From Brachybacterium epidermidis (GTDB lineage: Bacteria > Actinomycetota > Actinomycetes > Actinomycetales > Dermabacteraceae), in assembly GCF_015209585.1 (NCBI RefSeq), contig NZ_JADEYR010000001.1, forward strand, positions 124,001-188,000: DNA of 64,000 nt, in the 5' to 3' direction. Below the pieces are notes generated by a model, which saw only the letters and a list, made by a program, of their open reading frames with translations, did no database searches and had not been told where the DNA came from. The translations under genes and the position numbers were made by a program. Below are positions 35,460 to 44,385 of this stretch, piece after piece. Every line of letters starts with the position of its first letter. The stretch's first letter is position 1.

Positions 35460-37439
35460 GTGCGACGCGGCGACAAGGTGCGCGTGCTTCCGCCTCGTGG
35501 GGAGACGAAGACTGGCGACCAGCGTTTGTGGCGCGTCACGCGGATCGAACGAGCCGACGGGCAACGCCTGGCCCATCTCGCGGAGCTGGACGCCGAGGAG
35601 CCTGCGGCCTGCTCTGTGCCCGCCGACGACGTGGTGGTCGTCGCGGAGTTCCGGGATCGCGTCTACCCCGGCCTGGTGGAGACGGGCCGTGTCGAACGGG
35701 GTGGCGACAAGCCGTTCCACTCGGTCATCAACGCGGAGAACTACCACGCGCTGGAGATGCTGACGTACACGCACAGGCACTCCATCGATGCCATCTACAT
35801 CGACCCGCCCTACAACACGGGCGCCAAGGACTGGAAGTACAACAATAACTACGTCGAGGGTGACGACGACTACCGGCACTCGAAGTGGCTGGCGTTCATG
35901 GAGCGGCGCCTGAAGATCGCCCGGGAGTTGCTCAATCCCGAGGATTCCGTGCTCATCGTCACGATCGATGAAAAGGAGTACCTGCGGCTGGGGCTTCTGC
36001 TGGAGCAGACGTTCCCAGAGGCGAGAGTTCAAATGGTCTCCGTCGGTATCAATCCGGCTCCTCCTTCGAGGAATGGGATGTTCGGGCGTGCCGACGAGTT
36101 CTACTTCTTCGTTCTCTTCGGCATAGCTGGAGTGCAGGCAGCGCCTCTTGGACAGGACTGGATCACCGCAAAGGGCAGAACACATAAGGGGCAGATCCGG
36201 TGGGACTTGCTTAGAAAATCCGGGGCAAGCCCCACTCGCGAAGGTCACCCAGACACGTTTTATCCCTTCTTCATTACAGAGGATGGTGCGCGATTCCACA
36301 GCGTAGGAAATCCAATCGGTGTCGGGGCATCGCGCGAAGACACCTTGGCGCCGCCCGGCACCGTTGCGGTGTGGCCGATCCGGCAGAACGGGACTGAGGG
36401 TCGTTGGCGCCTTCAGCCGTCGACAGCGCGACGCGTGATGGAGGATGGCGGTCTTCGGATTGGCGCCGTCAAAGGTGAGCGGACTCCCATTTACTACCTT
36501 TCTGAGGGAGAACGGGAGAAGATTAAGAACGGGCTGTACCAGGTCCTTGGTCGAGGTGACGACGGGTCTGTCATCACCTCGACGCTCGAATCATCCGAAC
36601 GTTGGCTGATTCCTGGTACTCAGTGGCGCGTCGGTTCCCACGACTCCACGCAGTACGGGTCCAGGCTATTGGCAAAGCTCCTGCCAGACCGAAAGTTCCC
36701 GTTCCCGAAGTCTCTCTACGCAGTCGAGGATTCACTACGCTTCTTTTTGGCGAACAAGCCTCAGGCGGTCGTCCTAGACTTCTTCTCCGGCTCAGGTACC
36801 ACGGCCCACGCCGTGATGCGCCTGAACCGTCAAGACGGAGGCCATCGGCGGAGCATCTCGGTGACGAACAACGAGGTATCTGCTGACGAGCAAGTATCAC
36901 TCCGCAAACAGGGCCTGCGGCCGGGTGACGCGGAGTGGGAAAACCTGGGGATCTGCGACTTCATCACGAAACCGCGACTTACCACCGCGATCACCGGCAA
37001 GACTCCGCAGGGCGAGCCGGTAAAGGGCGACTACAAGTTTACGGATGAGTTCCCGATGTCGGAGGGCTTCGAGGAGAATGCCGCGTTCTTCACCCTCACC
37101 TACGAGGCGCCGTTGTCGGTTCGTCACAACCGTGCCTTCGAGCGCGTCGCGCCGATGCTGTGGCTGCGCGCCGGGTCCCGTGGCCGCGTCATCTACGACC
37201 TCGGCGAAGACGGCTGGGACGTGGCCGATTCCTATGGCGTTCTGGAGAACCTCGACCAGGCGGACGAGTTCGTCGCGACGGTGAGTGCTCGTGAGTGCGT
37301 CGACATCGCGTTCGTCGTCACAGACGACGACAGCGCCTTCCAGATGGTGTGTCGCGAACTGCCGAACGCTGTCGTCCCCGTCCGCCTATACGAGTCCTAC
37401 CTCCAGAACTTCGAGATCAACACCGGACGGAGCCTGTAA
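35460..37439 (+). CDS. DNA methyltransferase, 3' fragment after the IS
   Basis: The open frame after copy 1 runs from 35379 to 37439; its first usable start is a GTG at 35460, giving 659 residues. This product would keep every visible catalytic motif: DPPYNTG at residues 115-121 and DFFSGSGTTAH near 440. It would lose only about 53 N-terminal residues. No good ribosome-binding site precedes the GTG, so expression depends on weak initiation. The stop abuts the helicase start directly, showing they were one operon. Confidence 0.72.
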   Translation: MRRGDKVRVLPPRGETKTGDQRLWRVTRIERADGQRLAHLAELDAEEPAACSVPADDVVVVAEFRDRVYPGLVETGRVERGGDKPFHSVINAENYHALEMLTYTHRHSIDAIYIDPPYNTGAKDWKYNNNYVEGDDDYRHSKWLAFMERRLKIARELLNPEDSVLIVTIDEKEYLRLGLLLEQTFPEARVQMVSVGINPAPPSRNGMFGRADEFYFFVLFGIAGVQAAPLGQDWITAKGRTHKGQIRWDLLRKSGASPTREGHPDTFYPFFITEDGARFHSVGNPIGVGASREDTLAPPGTVAVWPIRQNGTEGRWRLQPSTARRVMEDGGLRIGAVKGERTPIYYLSEGEREKIKNGLYQVLGRGDDGSVITSTLESSERWLIPGTQWRVGSHDSTQYGSRLLAKLLPDRKFPFPKSLYAVEDSLRFFLANKPQAVVLDFFSGSGTTAHAVMRLNRQDGGHRRSISVTNNEVSADEQVSLRKQGLRPGDAEWENLGICDFITKPRLTTAITGKTPQGEPVKGDYKFTDEFPMSEGFEENAAFFTLTYEAPLSVRHNRAFERVAPMLWLRAGSRGRVIYDLGEDGWDVADSYGVLENLDQADEFVATVSARECVDIAFVVTDDDSAFQMVCRELPNAVVPVRLYESYLQNFEINTGRSL

Positions 37440-40022
37440 ATGCGTTACACGCTGAAGGACTACCAGGCCGAGGCTGTCCGTGACGTGCTGCGGAACTTGG
37501 ACCGTGCTCGCGACTCCTACCGTCGCTACGGCGCGCTCTCGCAGTTCTCGCTGAGCGCCACGACAGGTGCTGGAAAGACCGTCATGGCCGCCGCCGTGAT
37601 TGAATCGCTCTTCTTCGGCAACGACGAGTTCGACGTGGCTGGTGACCCGGGTGCCGTCGTGCTGTGGTTCTCGGACGACCCGGCGCTGAACGAGCAGTCG
37701 CGTGCGCGTATCCAGGCCGCGGCCAGCGAGCTCGATCACCGACTGCGGGTCGTGCCTACGACGTTCTCCGAGCCGGCGTTTCGGCCAGGCAACGTGTACT
37801 TCCTCAACACGCAGAAGCTTAGCAAGAACTCCCGTCTCGTTAAGGGTGCACCGGAAGTCAACGGCGAAGACGTGCTGCCGGGTCTCGAGCCTCGTCCCGA
37901 CGAGGTCCAGTCGTCCATCTACGACACGATCACAAACACCATCGCCAACGAGGACCTGACCCTCTACCTCGTGCTCGACGAGGCGCACCGCGGCATGGGG
38001 ACGCGCGCACGCGAACGGTCCACCATCGTGCAGCGACTCATCAACGGCCAGGGCAGCGTGCCTGCGATGCCGGTCGTCTTTGGCGTCTCGGCCACGGTTG
38101 AGCGGTTCGAGACCGCGATGAAGGACGCCAAGGGCCGTGACGCACTCCCGTCGGTGCAGGTGGACTCCGCGCTGGTCCAGGCCTCGGGGCTCTTGAAGGA
38201 CGACATCGCCCTGTCGATCCCTGCCGAGGACGGCGCGTTCGAGACCGTGCTCCTGACCAAGTCCGTCGAGAAGATCAAGGCCTCCGAGAGCGCGTGGCAG
38301 GACTATGCGCGCGAGCAGGGCGAGTCCGAAGCCGTTCGTCCACTGCTGGTGGTCCAAGTCGGGGACAAGCCCTCGCAGCAGACCCTCACCCGGACGCTGG
38401 ACACGATCTACGAGGCCTGGCCGGAGCTGCCCTATGACGCAGTGGCGAACGTCTTCGGCGAGCACACGGACTTGACCGTCGGGCAGCAGGTCGTGCCGTA
38501 CATCGAGCCGCAGCGGGTTCAGGACGCTACGCACGTACGTGTGCTGCTGGCCAAGAGTGCAATCTCGACCGGCTGGGACTGTCCGCGCGCCGAGGTGCTC
38601 GTCTCGTTCCGCCCCGCCAAGGATCGCACCCACATCACGCAGCTGCTCGGGCGGATGATGCGCACACCCCTCGCCCGGCGGATCCCGGGCAACGAGCTAC
38701 TGAATTCAGTGGACTGCCTGCTGCCGCTGTTCGACCGCAAGACCGCCACCGGAGTGGCGGAGCTGCTCATGAAGGGCGCGACGAGCAAGGACGCCGACGA
38801 AGGCGAGGACGGCGGTGGTGGCCTCGGGCGCCGTGTGCTGTTCGACCCGATCCCGCTGCACCAGAACCCTGCGATCGCCCAGTCCGTGTGGGAATGCTTC
38901 GCGGCCATCCCGTCGGTGACGATCCCGAAGAAGAACGTCAAACCCATTCGCCGACTCACCGCCCTGGCGACGGCGCTGTCGAAGGACCACCTCGTGGACG
39001 AGGCCGTGGAGAACGCCCACAAGCACCTCCACGCCGTGCTCGACGGGCGCGCCGTCCAGTACAAGCAGAAGGTCGAGAAGGCACGCGAGGATGTGCTCAC
39101 GATGGAGGGCGAAGAGGTCCGAGGCCGGATCGGCGGCGGGTTCTCCTACCGCGCGTTCTCCGTCAGCGCCGACCCGCGCGCCATCGAGGACTACTACCGG
39201 ACGGCGACCCGCGTGTTGAGCCCGGCGTTGTGCGCTTCGTACGTCGATCACTTGGCCGGACCGGACGCTGACGAGGACGAACTCCTCGAAGCGCACATCT
39301 CCGTCGCTTCGCTCGGCCGAGTACCCGAGATCGCCCATGCTGTCGAACACGAGGCTGATGAACTGTCGCGACAGTGGCTTACGGATACCCGCGTCGTGCG
39401 CAAGGGACTGAGCGATGAGCGTCAGGCCGAGTACGACGGGCTGGAGTCGATGTCGACAACGCCCGAACCGATCAGCCTTGTCGTCCCGAAGAACGGCCAG
39501 GCAGACACCAAGGTGCGTCATCCCGACGGCACCGAAGAAGACCTGCCCACCCGCGAGATGCACCTGCTAGCCGCTGAGGACGGCACAGTGCCGATCACGC
39601 TGAACGAATGGGAGCGTAAGGTCCTTGATTCCGAGGCCGCCCAGCCGGGCTTTCAAGGTTGGTACCGCAACCCCGACCGCGCCACTAAGGAATCCCTCGC
39701 CGTGGCCTACAAGGATGAGGTAGGCGACTGGAAGGCGCTGCGTCCGGACTTCCTGTTCTTCGGCACCAACCATGACGGCAGCGTCGCGGTGGACCTCGTC
39801 GACCCTCACGGCCACCACCTCTCCGACGCGCTGCCGAAGCTCCGCGGCCTCGCCGACTTCGCCGAGTGCTTCGCCGATGACTTCCGCCGTGTCGAGTCCG
39901 TCGCCGAGACGGGCGGCGCACTCCGCGTCCTCGACATCACGAAGCCACGTGTCCGAGAGGCGATCCGCGGCGCCGAGAGCGCCAGAGCGCTGTACGAGTC
40001 GGACCTGGCCAGTGACTACTGA
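37440..40022 (+). CDS. DEAH-box superfamily 2 helicase of a methyltransferase-linked system (Res-like)
   Basis: An 860-residue protein that starts right after the methyltransferase stop. Motif I TTGAGKT (residues 41-47), DEAH (180-183), SAT (217-219) and motif VI QLLGRMMR (401-408) show an intact SF2 ATPase related to type III restriction subunits. The C-terminal part has RPDFLFF (768-774) followed by VAVDLVDPHG (782-791). This spacing recalls a PD-(D/E)xK nuclease, but the expected lysine is absent, so cleavage is doubtful. It is the only uninterrupted gene of the operon. It probably translocates on or surveys foreign DNA; that is inference. Confidence 0.87.
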   Translation: MRYTLKDYQAEAVRDVLRNLDRARDSYRRYGALSQFSLSATTGAGKTVMAAAVIESLFFGNDEFDVAGDPGAVVLWFSDDPALNEQSRARIQAAASELDHRLRVVPTTFSEPAFRPGNVYFLNTQKLSKNSRLVKGAPEVNGEDVLPGLEPRPDEVQSSIYDTITNTIANEDLTLYLVLDEAHRGMGTRARERSTIVQRLINGQGSVPAMPVVFGVSATVERFETAMKDAKGRDALPSVQVDSALVQASGLLKDDIALSIPAEDGAFETVLLTKSVEKIKASESAWQDYAREQGESEAVRPLLVVQVGDKPSQQTLTRTLDTIYEAWPELPYDAVANVFGEHTDLTVGQQVVPYIEPQRVQDATHVRVLLAKSAISTGWDCPRAEVLVSFRPAKDRTHITQLLGRMMRTPLARRIPGNELLNSVDCLLPLFDRKTATGVAELLMKGATSKDADEGEDGGGGLGRRVLFDPIPLHQNPAIAQSVWECFAAIPSVTIPKKNVKPIRRLTALATALSKDHLVDEAVENAHKHLHAVLDGRAVQYKQKVEKAREDVLTMEGEEVRGRIGGGFSYRAFSVSADPRAIEDYYRTATRVLSPALCASYVDHLAGPDADEDELLEAHISVASLGRVPEIAHAVEHEADELSRQWLTDTRVVRKGLSDERQAEYDGLESMSTTPEPISLVVPKNGQADTKVRHPDGTEEDLPTREMHLLAAEDGTVPITLNEWERKVLDSEAAQPGFQGWYRNPDRATKESLAVAYKDEVGDWKALRPDFLFFGTNHDGSVAVDLVDPHGHHLSDALPKLRGLADFAECFADDFRRVESVAETGGALRVLDITKPRVREAIRGAESARALYESDLASDY

Positions 40023-41794
40023 TCCGGTCGACGCGCGCTCAATGTCAGTGGTCCCTTCTAGTGTTCGAGGAGTCGATGTGGAGGAGGATCTATGGCGCTG
40101 AGGACATCTCTGGCCGGTCGAGTTCAGAACACCACTCTGCCCAAGACCCACGCTCTGCTGCCTCTCCTAGAAGCGGTCGTCAACGCCATCCAGGCGATCG
40201 ACGCCCGTTATGGAGATGACGTCGGGCGCGGATTGCTGAGGGTGCGGATCGAGCGAGCGCCTCAAGAGGCGTTCGACCTCTCACCAGGCCCGGGGCGTGT
40301 GCCACTGAAGCCGATCGTCGGCTTCAGTGTCGAGGACAACGGCGTCGGCTTCACCCCGGAGAACATGGCCTCCTTTGAGACGCTCGACAGCGACTTCAAG
40401 TCCGAGCTCGGGTGCCGCGGGGTCGGCAGGCTCCTGTGGCTCAAGGCGTTCGACCGCGTCGAGGTTCGGAGTGGGTATCGCGACGATGCTGGCTCGCTCC
40501 AGGGACGACAGTTCAGGTTCTCAGTGACGCGCGAGGTCGAGCAGGTCTCCGTGCCTGAGGACATCGTCGGCGTCGGCTCGGTGGTGAGCCTGATGGGATT
40601 CAAGAAGCCCTTCCAGCAGAGCGCTGCGAAGACCGTTGAAGCCATCTCTCGCGAAGTGTTCGAGCACTGCATCTGGTACTTCCTCCGCCCTGGCGGGGCG
40701 CCGGACGTGATCGTCTCGGACGACGACGGCGAGTCGATCTCGCTCAGAGAGCTGCTCGACGACTCGGGATACTCGGAGACGACGCGGGCGACGCTGGAGA
40801 TCAAGGGGGAGGAGTTTGACCTGCTTGGTCTCCGGCTCAAGTCGTCGGCGCGCAACTCCAGCCCCCGGCTGCACTGGTGCGCGGCGAATCGCGTGGTCAA
40901 GGACGAGAGCATCGCTGGCAAGGTGCCGGGGTTGTATGGTCGGTTGAAGGACGAGACGTCGGCTGAGTTCACATACGTGTGCTACTTGTCGTCGACGTTC
41001 CTCGACGATCATGTCCGCTCTGATCGCACGGACTTCGATCTCCCCGAGCGAGTACCTGGGGACACCCTGATCGACGAGCCGTCGCTCGACGACATCAAGA
41101 AGGGCGTGTTCGCGGAGATCGCCCGGAGCCTCGCGGAGCCGCTGGCGTCCGCCCAGCAGGCCGGCCTCGAGCGGATGCATCAGTACGTCAGCACCAAGGC
41201 CCCTAAGTACCGTCCGCTGGTCAAACGGATCGAGTCGCTCGGCTTCTCCATCGACCCGTCGATCAAGGATCAGGACCTGGAAATCGAGCTTCATCGCTGC
41301 AGCCAGAAGATCGAGGCGGACGTGCTCGCCGAGGGTCAGGCCGTATTCGCGGAGTCGGCCGGGGACAAGCCCGAGGGTTACGACGAGCGTCTCGCCAAGT
41401 ACCTGGAGACGGTGAAGGACTTCAACCAGTCGGACCTGGCGAACTACGTCTTTCGGCGACGGACGACGCTCGACATCCTCGACAAGCTGATCCAGTCCGA
41501 CAGCGACGGGAAGTATGCCCGCGAGGACTCCATCCACGAGCTGCTCTTTCCAATGCGCAAGGAGTCGACAGAGGTCGGCGACGACGCCTCCAATCTCTGG
41601 ATTCTCGACGAGCGGCTCGTGTTCCACGACTACCTCGCCTCCGATAAGGCGTTCAAGAGCATCGCCATCGCGGACGACGACTCGATGAAAAGGCCCGACG
41701 TGCTCACGACACGCGTCATCGAGCCGGATTCTCCGGTGCTCACCGCCGAGGGCAAGAAGCTGCCCCTGCAGTCGATCGTCGTCGTCGAGCTTAA

Positions 41795-43500
41795 CCTCGA
41801 GTTTTCATAGCGGTGTGGTCTCGATGGGTGGGAGGCATAGAGAAAGGTGCTCCTGGCCTGGGATGATACGGGGTGTTGAAGCTCGTAGCCATCCGCCGGA
41901 AGGAGCACCTTTCAGGTGTCCCACCCTACCTTGTTCTTCTACCCCCGTCCGCGCGTGGACATCGCTGAGGTCCCGGCCCTCTCGCATGCTGGTGCGGTGC
42001 TGCTGACCGACACGATCCACGCCACCGGCCTCGCCTCTTCGCTGCGGGAAGCACTGGCTCCGTGGACGAAGCCGCTGGCCGAGCACCACGCGGCGAAGGT
42101 CCTGCTGGACCTCGCACTCACTCTCGCAATCGGCGGGGAGCATGCTTCGGATACTGATCTGCTGCGTTGCGAGCCGGGCCTGTTCGGTGATGTCGCCTCG
42201 GCCCCGACGATCTCCCGCACGCTCACCACCCTCGCCCAGGACGCGCCCACCGTGATCGAGGCGATCTCGAAAGCCCGCCGGGCCGCGCGTGAACAGGCCT
42301 GGGCCCTGGCCGGAGACCATTCCCCGACTGTGGGGGCGAGCGTGAAGAGCCCGCTGGTCATCGACCTCGACGCCACCCTGATCACCCCCCACAGTGAGAG
42401 GGAGCAGGCCGCCCCGCCGTTCAAACGCGGCTTCGGATACCCCCCGTTGTGTGCGTTCCTGGCCCACGGCAGCGCCGGGACCGGGGAACCACTGGCGACC
42501 CAGCTGCGCCCCGGCAACGCCGGCTCCAACACCGCCGCTGATCACATCACCGTCACCCGTGACGCTCTGGCCCAGCTGCCTGCGGGCCTGCTGGCCCGGG
42601 GCGGGCGGGGGTCGAAGAAGATCCTGATCCGCACCGACGGGGCCGGCGGCACCAAAGACTTCCTGGCCTGGCTCCAGCGGCAGCGTCTGGCCTACTCGGT
42701 CGGGTTCACCCTCCCTGCGAACACGCCTGACCTACTGGAACGTATCGACGAGGCAAAGGCGTGGACCCCCGCCTACGACAGCGAGGACGAGGGGATCCGC
42801 GAGGGGACATGGGTGGCGGAGCTGACCGGGCTCCTTGACTTAGCCGCGTGGCCTGCCGGGATGCGGGTGATCGTGCGGAAGGAACGTCCTCATCCTGGGG
42901 CGCAGCTGCGGATCACCGATCACGAGGGGATGCGCATCACCGCGTTCGCCACCAACTCCCCGCGCGGCCAGCTTGCCGTCCTGGAACTGCGGCACCGTCG
43001 CCGTGCACGCTGCGAAGACCGGATCCGTAACGCCAAGGACATGGGCCTTGAGAAGTTCCCGCTGCAGTCCTTCGCGCAGAACCAGATCTGGTGCCAGATC
43101 ATCCAACTCGCCTCCGAGCTCGTCGCCTGGATGCAAACCATCGCCTTCAGCAGGCACGACGCGAGGAAATGGGAACCCAAACGGCTCCGCGCGCGGTTGT
43201 TCGAGATCCCCGCGACCCTCGTGCGCCGCGCCCGGCACAAGGTCCTCCACCTCGCCGAACATGCACCCGAAGCCGTGAGGGTCCTGACCGGCGTCAACCG
43301 GCTCCGCACCACCGTCGCACAGACCTAACCCGGCGAGACCACCCGCCCCTACGACCAGCAGCTCCTCTTCTCGGGAGTGGAACCCGACCGCCCGCAACGG
43401 ACACTGCGACGATCTGTCATACCCGAATGCCAGAATCAGCAGCTCAACACCGGCAACGACGCCGACCCACCCCGCTCACCAGCCCCATGAAACATCGAGG
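41795..43500 (+). mobile_element. IS1380-family insertion sequence, copy 2 (1,706 bp)
   Basis: It has the same length, termini and orientation as copy 1. The TTAA duplication is at 41791-41794 and 43501-43504. It interrupts the 3' part of the GHKL ATPase gene. By eye, it matches copy 1 outside a patch at about 42386-42530, where many substitutions cluster. Confidence 0.93.
41916..43328 (+). CDS. IS1380-family transposase (copy 2)
   Basis: A 470-residue transposase like copy 1, with the same GTG start and hairpin leader (arms 41842-41854 and 41901-41913). Nine amino-acid differences from copy 1 fall in one 50-residue stretch (about residues 158-205), including H to P in GYHPLC, and D to A in FLDHGS and in the following SDG. 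Copies 1 and 3 agree with each other at these three, so copy 2 is the odd one and may be impaired or mis-sequenced. The catalytic VIDLDAT and TDGAGGTKDF segments are unchanged. Confidence 0.9.
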   Translation: MSHPTLFFYPRPRVDIAEVPALSHAGAVLLTDTIHATGLASSLREALAPWTKPLAEHHAAKVLLDLALTLAIGGEHASDTDLLRCEPGLFGDVASAPTISRTLTTLAQDAPTVIEAISKARRAAREQAWALAGDHSPTVGASVKSPLVIDLDATLITPHSEREQAAPPFKRGFGYPPLCAFLAHGSAGTGEPLATQLRPGNAGSNTAADHITVTRDALAQLPAGLLARGGRGSKKILIRTDGAGGTKDFLAWLQRQRLAYSVGFTLPANTPDLLERIDEAKAWTPAYDSEDEGIREGTWVAELTGLLDLAAWPAGMRVIVRKERPHPGAQLRITDHEGMRITAFATNSPRGQLAVLELRHRRRARCEDRIRNAKDMGLEKFPLQSFAQNQIWCQIIQLASELVAWMQTIAFSRHDARKWEPKRLRARLFEIPATLVRRARHKVLHLAEHAPEAVRVLTGVNRLRTTVAQT

Positions 43501-43855
43501 TTAAGCGGCCGATGCGCGACGACGCGGCTGAGGGCAAGAACCCCATCGAGCAGTGCCTGGACTACGTCGCGCGAGTCCGAGCCGGCGTCGCCAAGACCGC
43601 CACGGGGAGGCTGATTCCTTCGGCGGATGACCCACCAGCCTTCTGCTACATCGTCGCGGACCTCACACCGACGATGGTCAGCCGATGCAAGCTGTCCGGC
43701 TTGACCATGACCCATGACGGAATGGGCTACTTCGGCTTCATCGAACCGTACAAGGCCTACGTCGAGGTCATGAGCTTCGATCGGCTCGTCAACGCCGCGA
43801 CGGAGCGGAACCGTGCCTTCTTCGACAAGCTCGGCCTGCCCTCGAGCTAGATGAA

Positions 43856-44194
43856 ATGACGCACGACGACGAAGACCCCGAGGAGGGTCCTGGGCAGGAA
43901 TCCGGCGAGGGGGACGACTCGCCGGTCGACGGCGCGGAGGCTCCGACCCCGGACGCTGTCTCGTCACCCACGGCCGGCTTCCGGCTGCCGGAAGGGTTCG
44001 CGCAGTCCTTGTTGCCCAGCATGGACGTCGCCGTCTCGAAGATGCTAACCCCCATCCGAGAACAGATGAAGGCGAGGCTCCCGGACACCTCGGTGTACGC
44101 GCGGGCCATCATGGGGCCGCTAAACCGACGCCTCCAGGAGCAGATGAAGTCGGCGCTGCCTGACTACGACGGGGACTGCCGCACGGATCGGTGA
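43856..44194 (+). CDS. Small acidic protein, probably truncated fourth member of the defence operon
   Basis: It starts six bases after the GHKL gene stop. The 112-residue product begins with about 40 acidic, disordered residues (MTHDDEDPEEGPGQESGEGDD). A helical-looking segment follows, with LPEGFAQSLLPSMDVAVSKM and REQMKARLPDTSVYARAIMG. It ends abruptly as DCRTDR where an IS3-type remnant begins, so the true C-terminus was probably lost. I do not recognise the family. Its position suggests it belonged with the methyltransferase, helicase and ATPase. Confidence 0.6.
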   Translation: MTHDDEDPEEGPGQESGEGDDSPVDGAEAPTPDAVSSPTAGFRLPEGFAQSLLPSMDVAVSKMLTPIREQMKARLPDTSVYARAIMGPLNRRLQEQMKSALPDYDGDCRTDR

Positions 44195-44241
44195 CACATC
44201 GTCTGTGGCGCTGTGGAGCGTTGCAGGGAAGGATGTGCATC

Positions 44242-44385
44242 ATGCCTGCCCCCTATCCCCAGGAGTTCCGTGACGACGTCGTCCGCGTCGCGAGGAGCCG
44301 TGAACCGGGTCAGAAGCTCGCCCAGATCGCGAAGGACTTCGGGATCTCGGAATCCTGTCTGACGAACTGGATGCGCCCAGAGCCG
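44242..44385 (+). pseudogene. IS3-family transposase OrfA remnant
   Basis: The start MPAPYPQEFRDDVVRVAR with GQKLAQIAKDFGISESCLTNWM is the helix-turn-helix N-terminus of an actinobacterial IS3 OrfA. The frame then leaves the family after about 48 residues (RPEPPRRSWN) and stops at 44430. OrfB is absent. The rest of the 44195-44573 gap holds the presumed left end of this remnant and, after 44430, the promoter region of the lactate dehydrogenase; I see no other gene in it. Confidence 0.75.

Larger units (their letters stand above)
33591..37439 (+). pseudogene. Beta-class DNA methyltransferase (Mod-like) gene interrupted by an IS element
   Basis: A TTG at 33591, with a GAGGAGGG site upstream, starts MSRLTELLRQARKADPQLGA. 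The frame is cut after residue 30 by the IS at 33683-35388. Removing the IS and one CTAA copy gives ACT AAG CGC (T-K-R) and an uninterrupted 712-residue protein. Motif IV DPPY (35802-35813, about residues 168-171) precedes motif I DFFSGSGTT (near 36780): the beta-class order of N6-adenine or N4-cytosine methyltransferases, as in type III Mod. The region between them (about 36030-36770) is more AT-rich and probably specifies the target. The IS reads in as NLEFS and a stop. Confidence 0.88.
40092..43850 (+). pseudogene. GHKL-type ATPase gene interrupted by an IS element
   Basis: ATG at 40092 with GGAGGAGG just before. The protein has a GHKL (Hsp90/MutL/histidine-kinase) ATP-binding fold: N-box EAVVNAIQA (28-36), G1 DNGVGF (82-87), G2 GCRGVG (107-112). 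The IS at 41795-43500 cuts it after residue 567. The interrupted frame ends in NLEFS and a stop at 41810 (572 residues). Removing the IS and one TTAA copy gives GAG CTT AAG CGG and continues to 43850 for 682 residues, including RLIPSADDPPAFCYIVADL in the lost tail. The role is unknown. It may be an ATP-driven switch working with the helicase and methyltransferase. Confidence 0.85.

Noticed and set aside
33683-43500. Composite transposon made of IS copies 1 and 2 carrying the methyltransferase-helicase-ATPase genes
   Set aside because: Each copy has its own matching target duplication (CTAA, TTAA), and each interrupts a gene whose frame is restored on removal. The genes were therefore there first and the insertions were separate.
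33591-44194. BREX or DISARM system
   Set aside because: No PglZ phosphatase, BrxC-type ATPase, DUF1998 or phospholipase-D protein is present; only a methyltransferase, one SF2 helicase, a GHKL ATPase and a small protein are seen.
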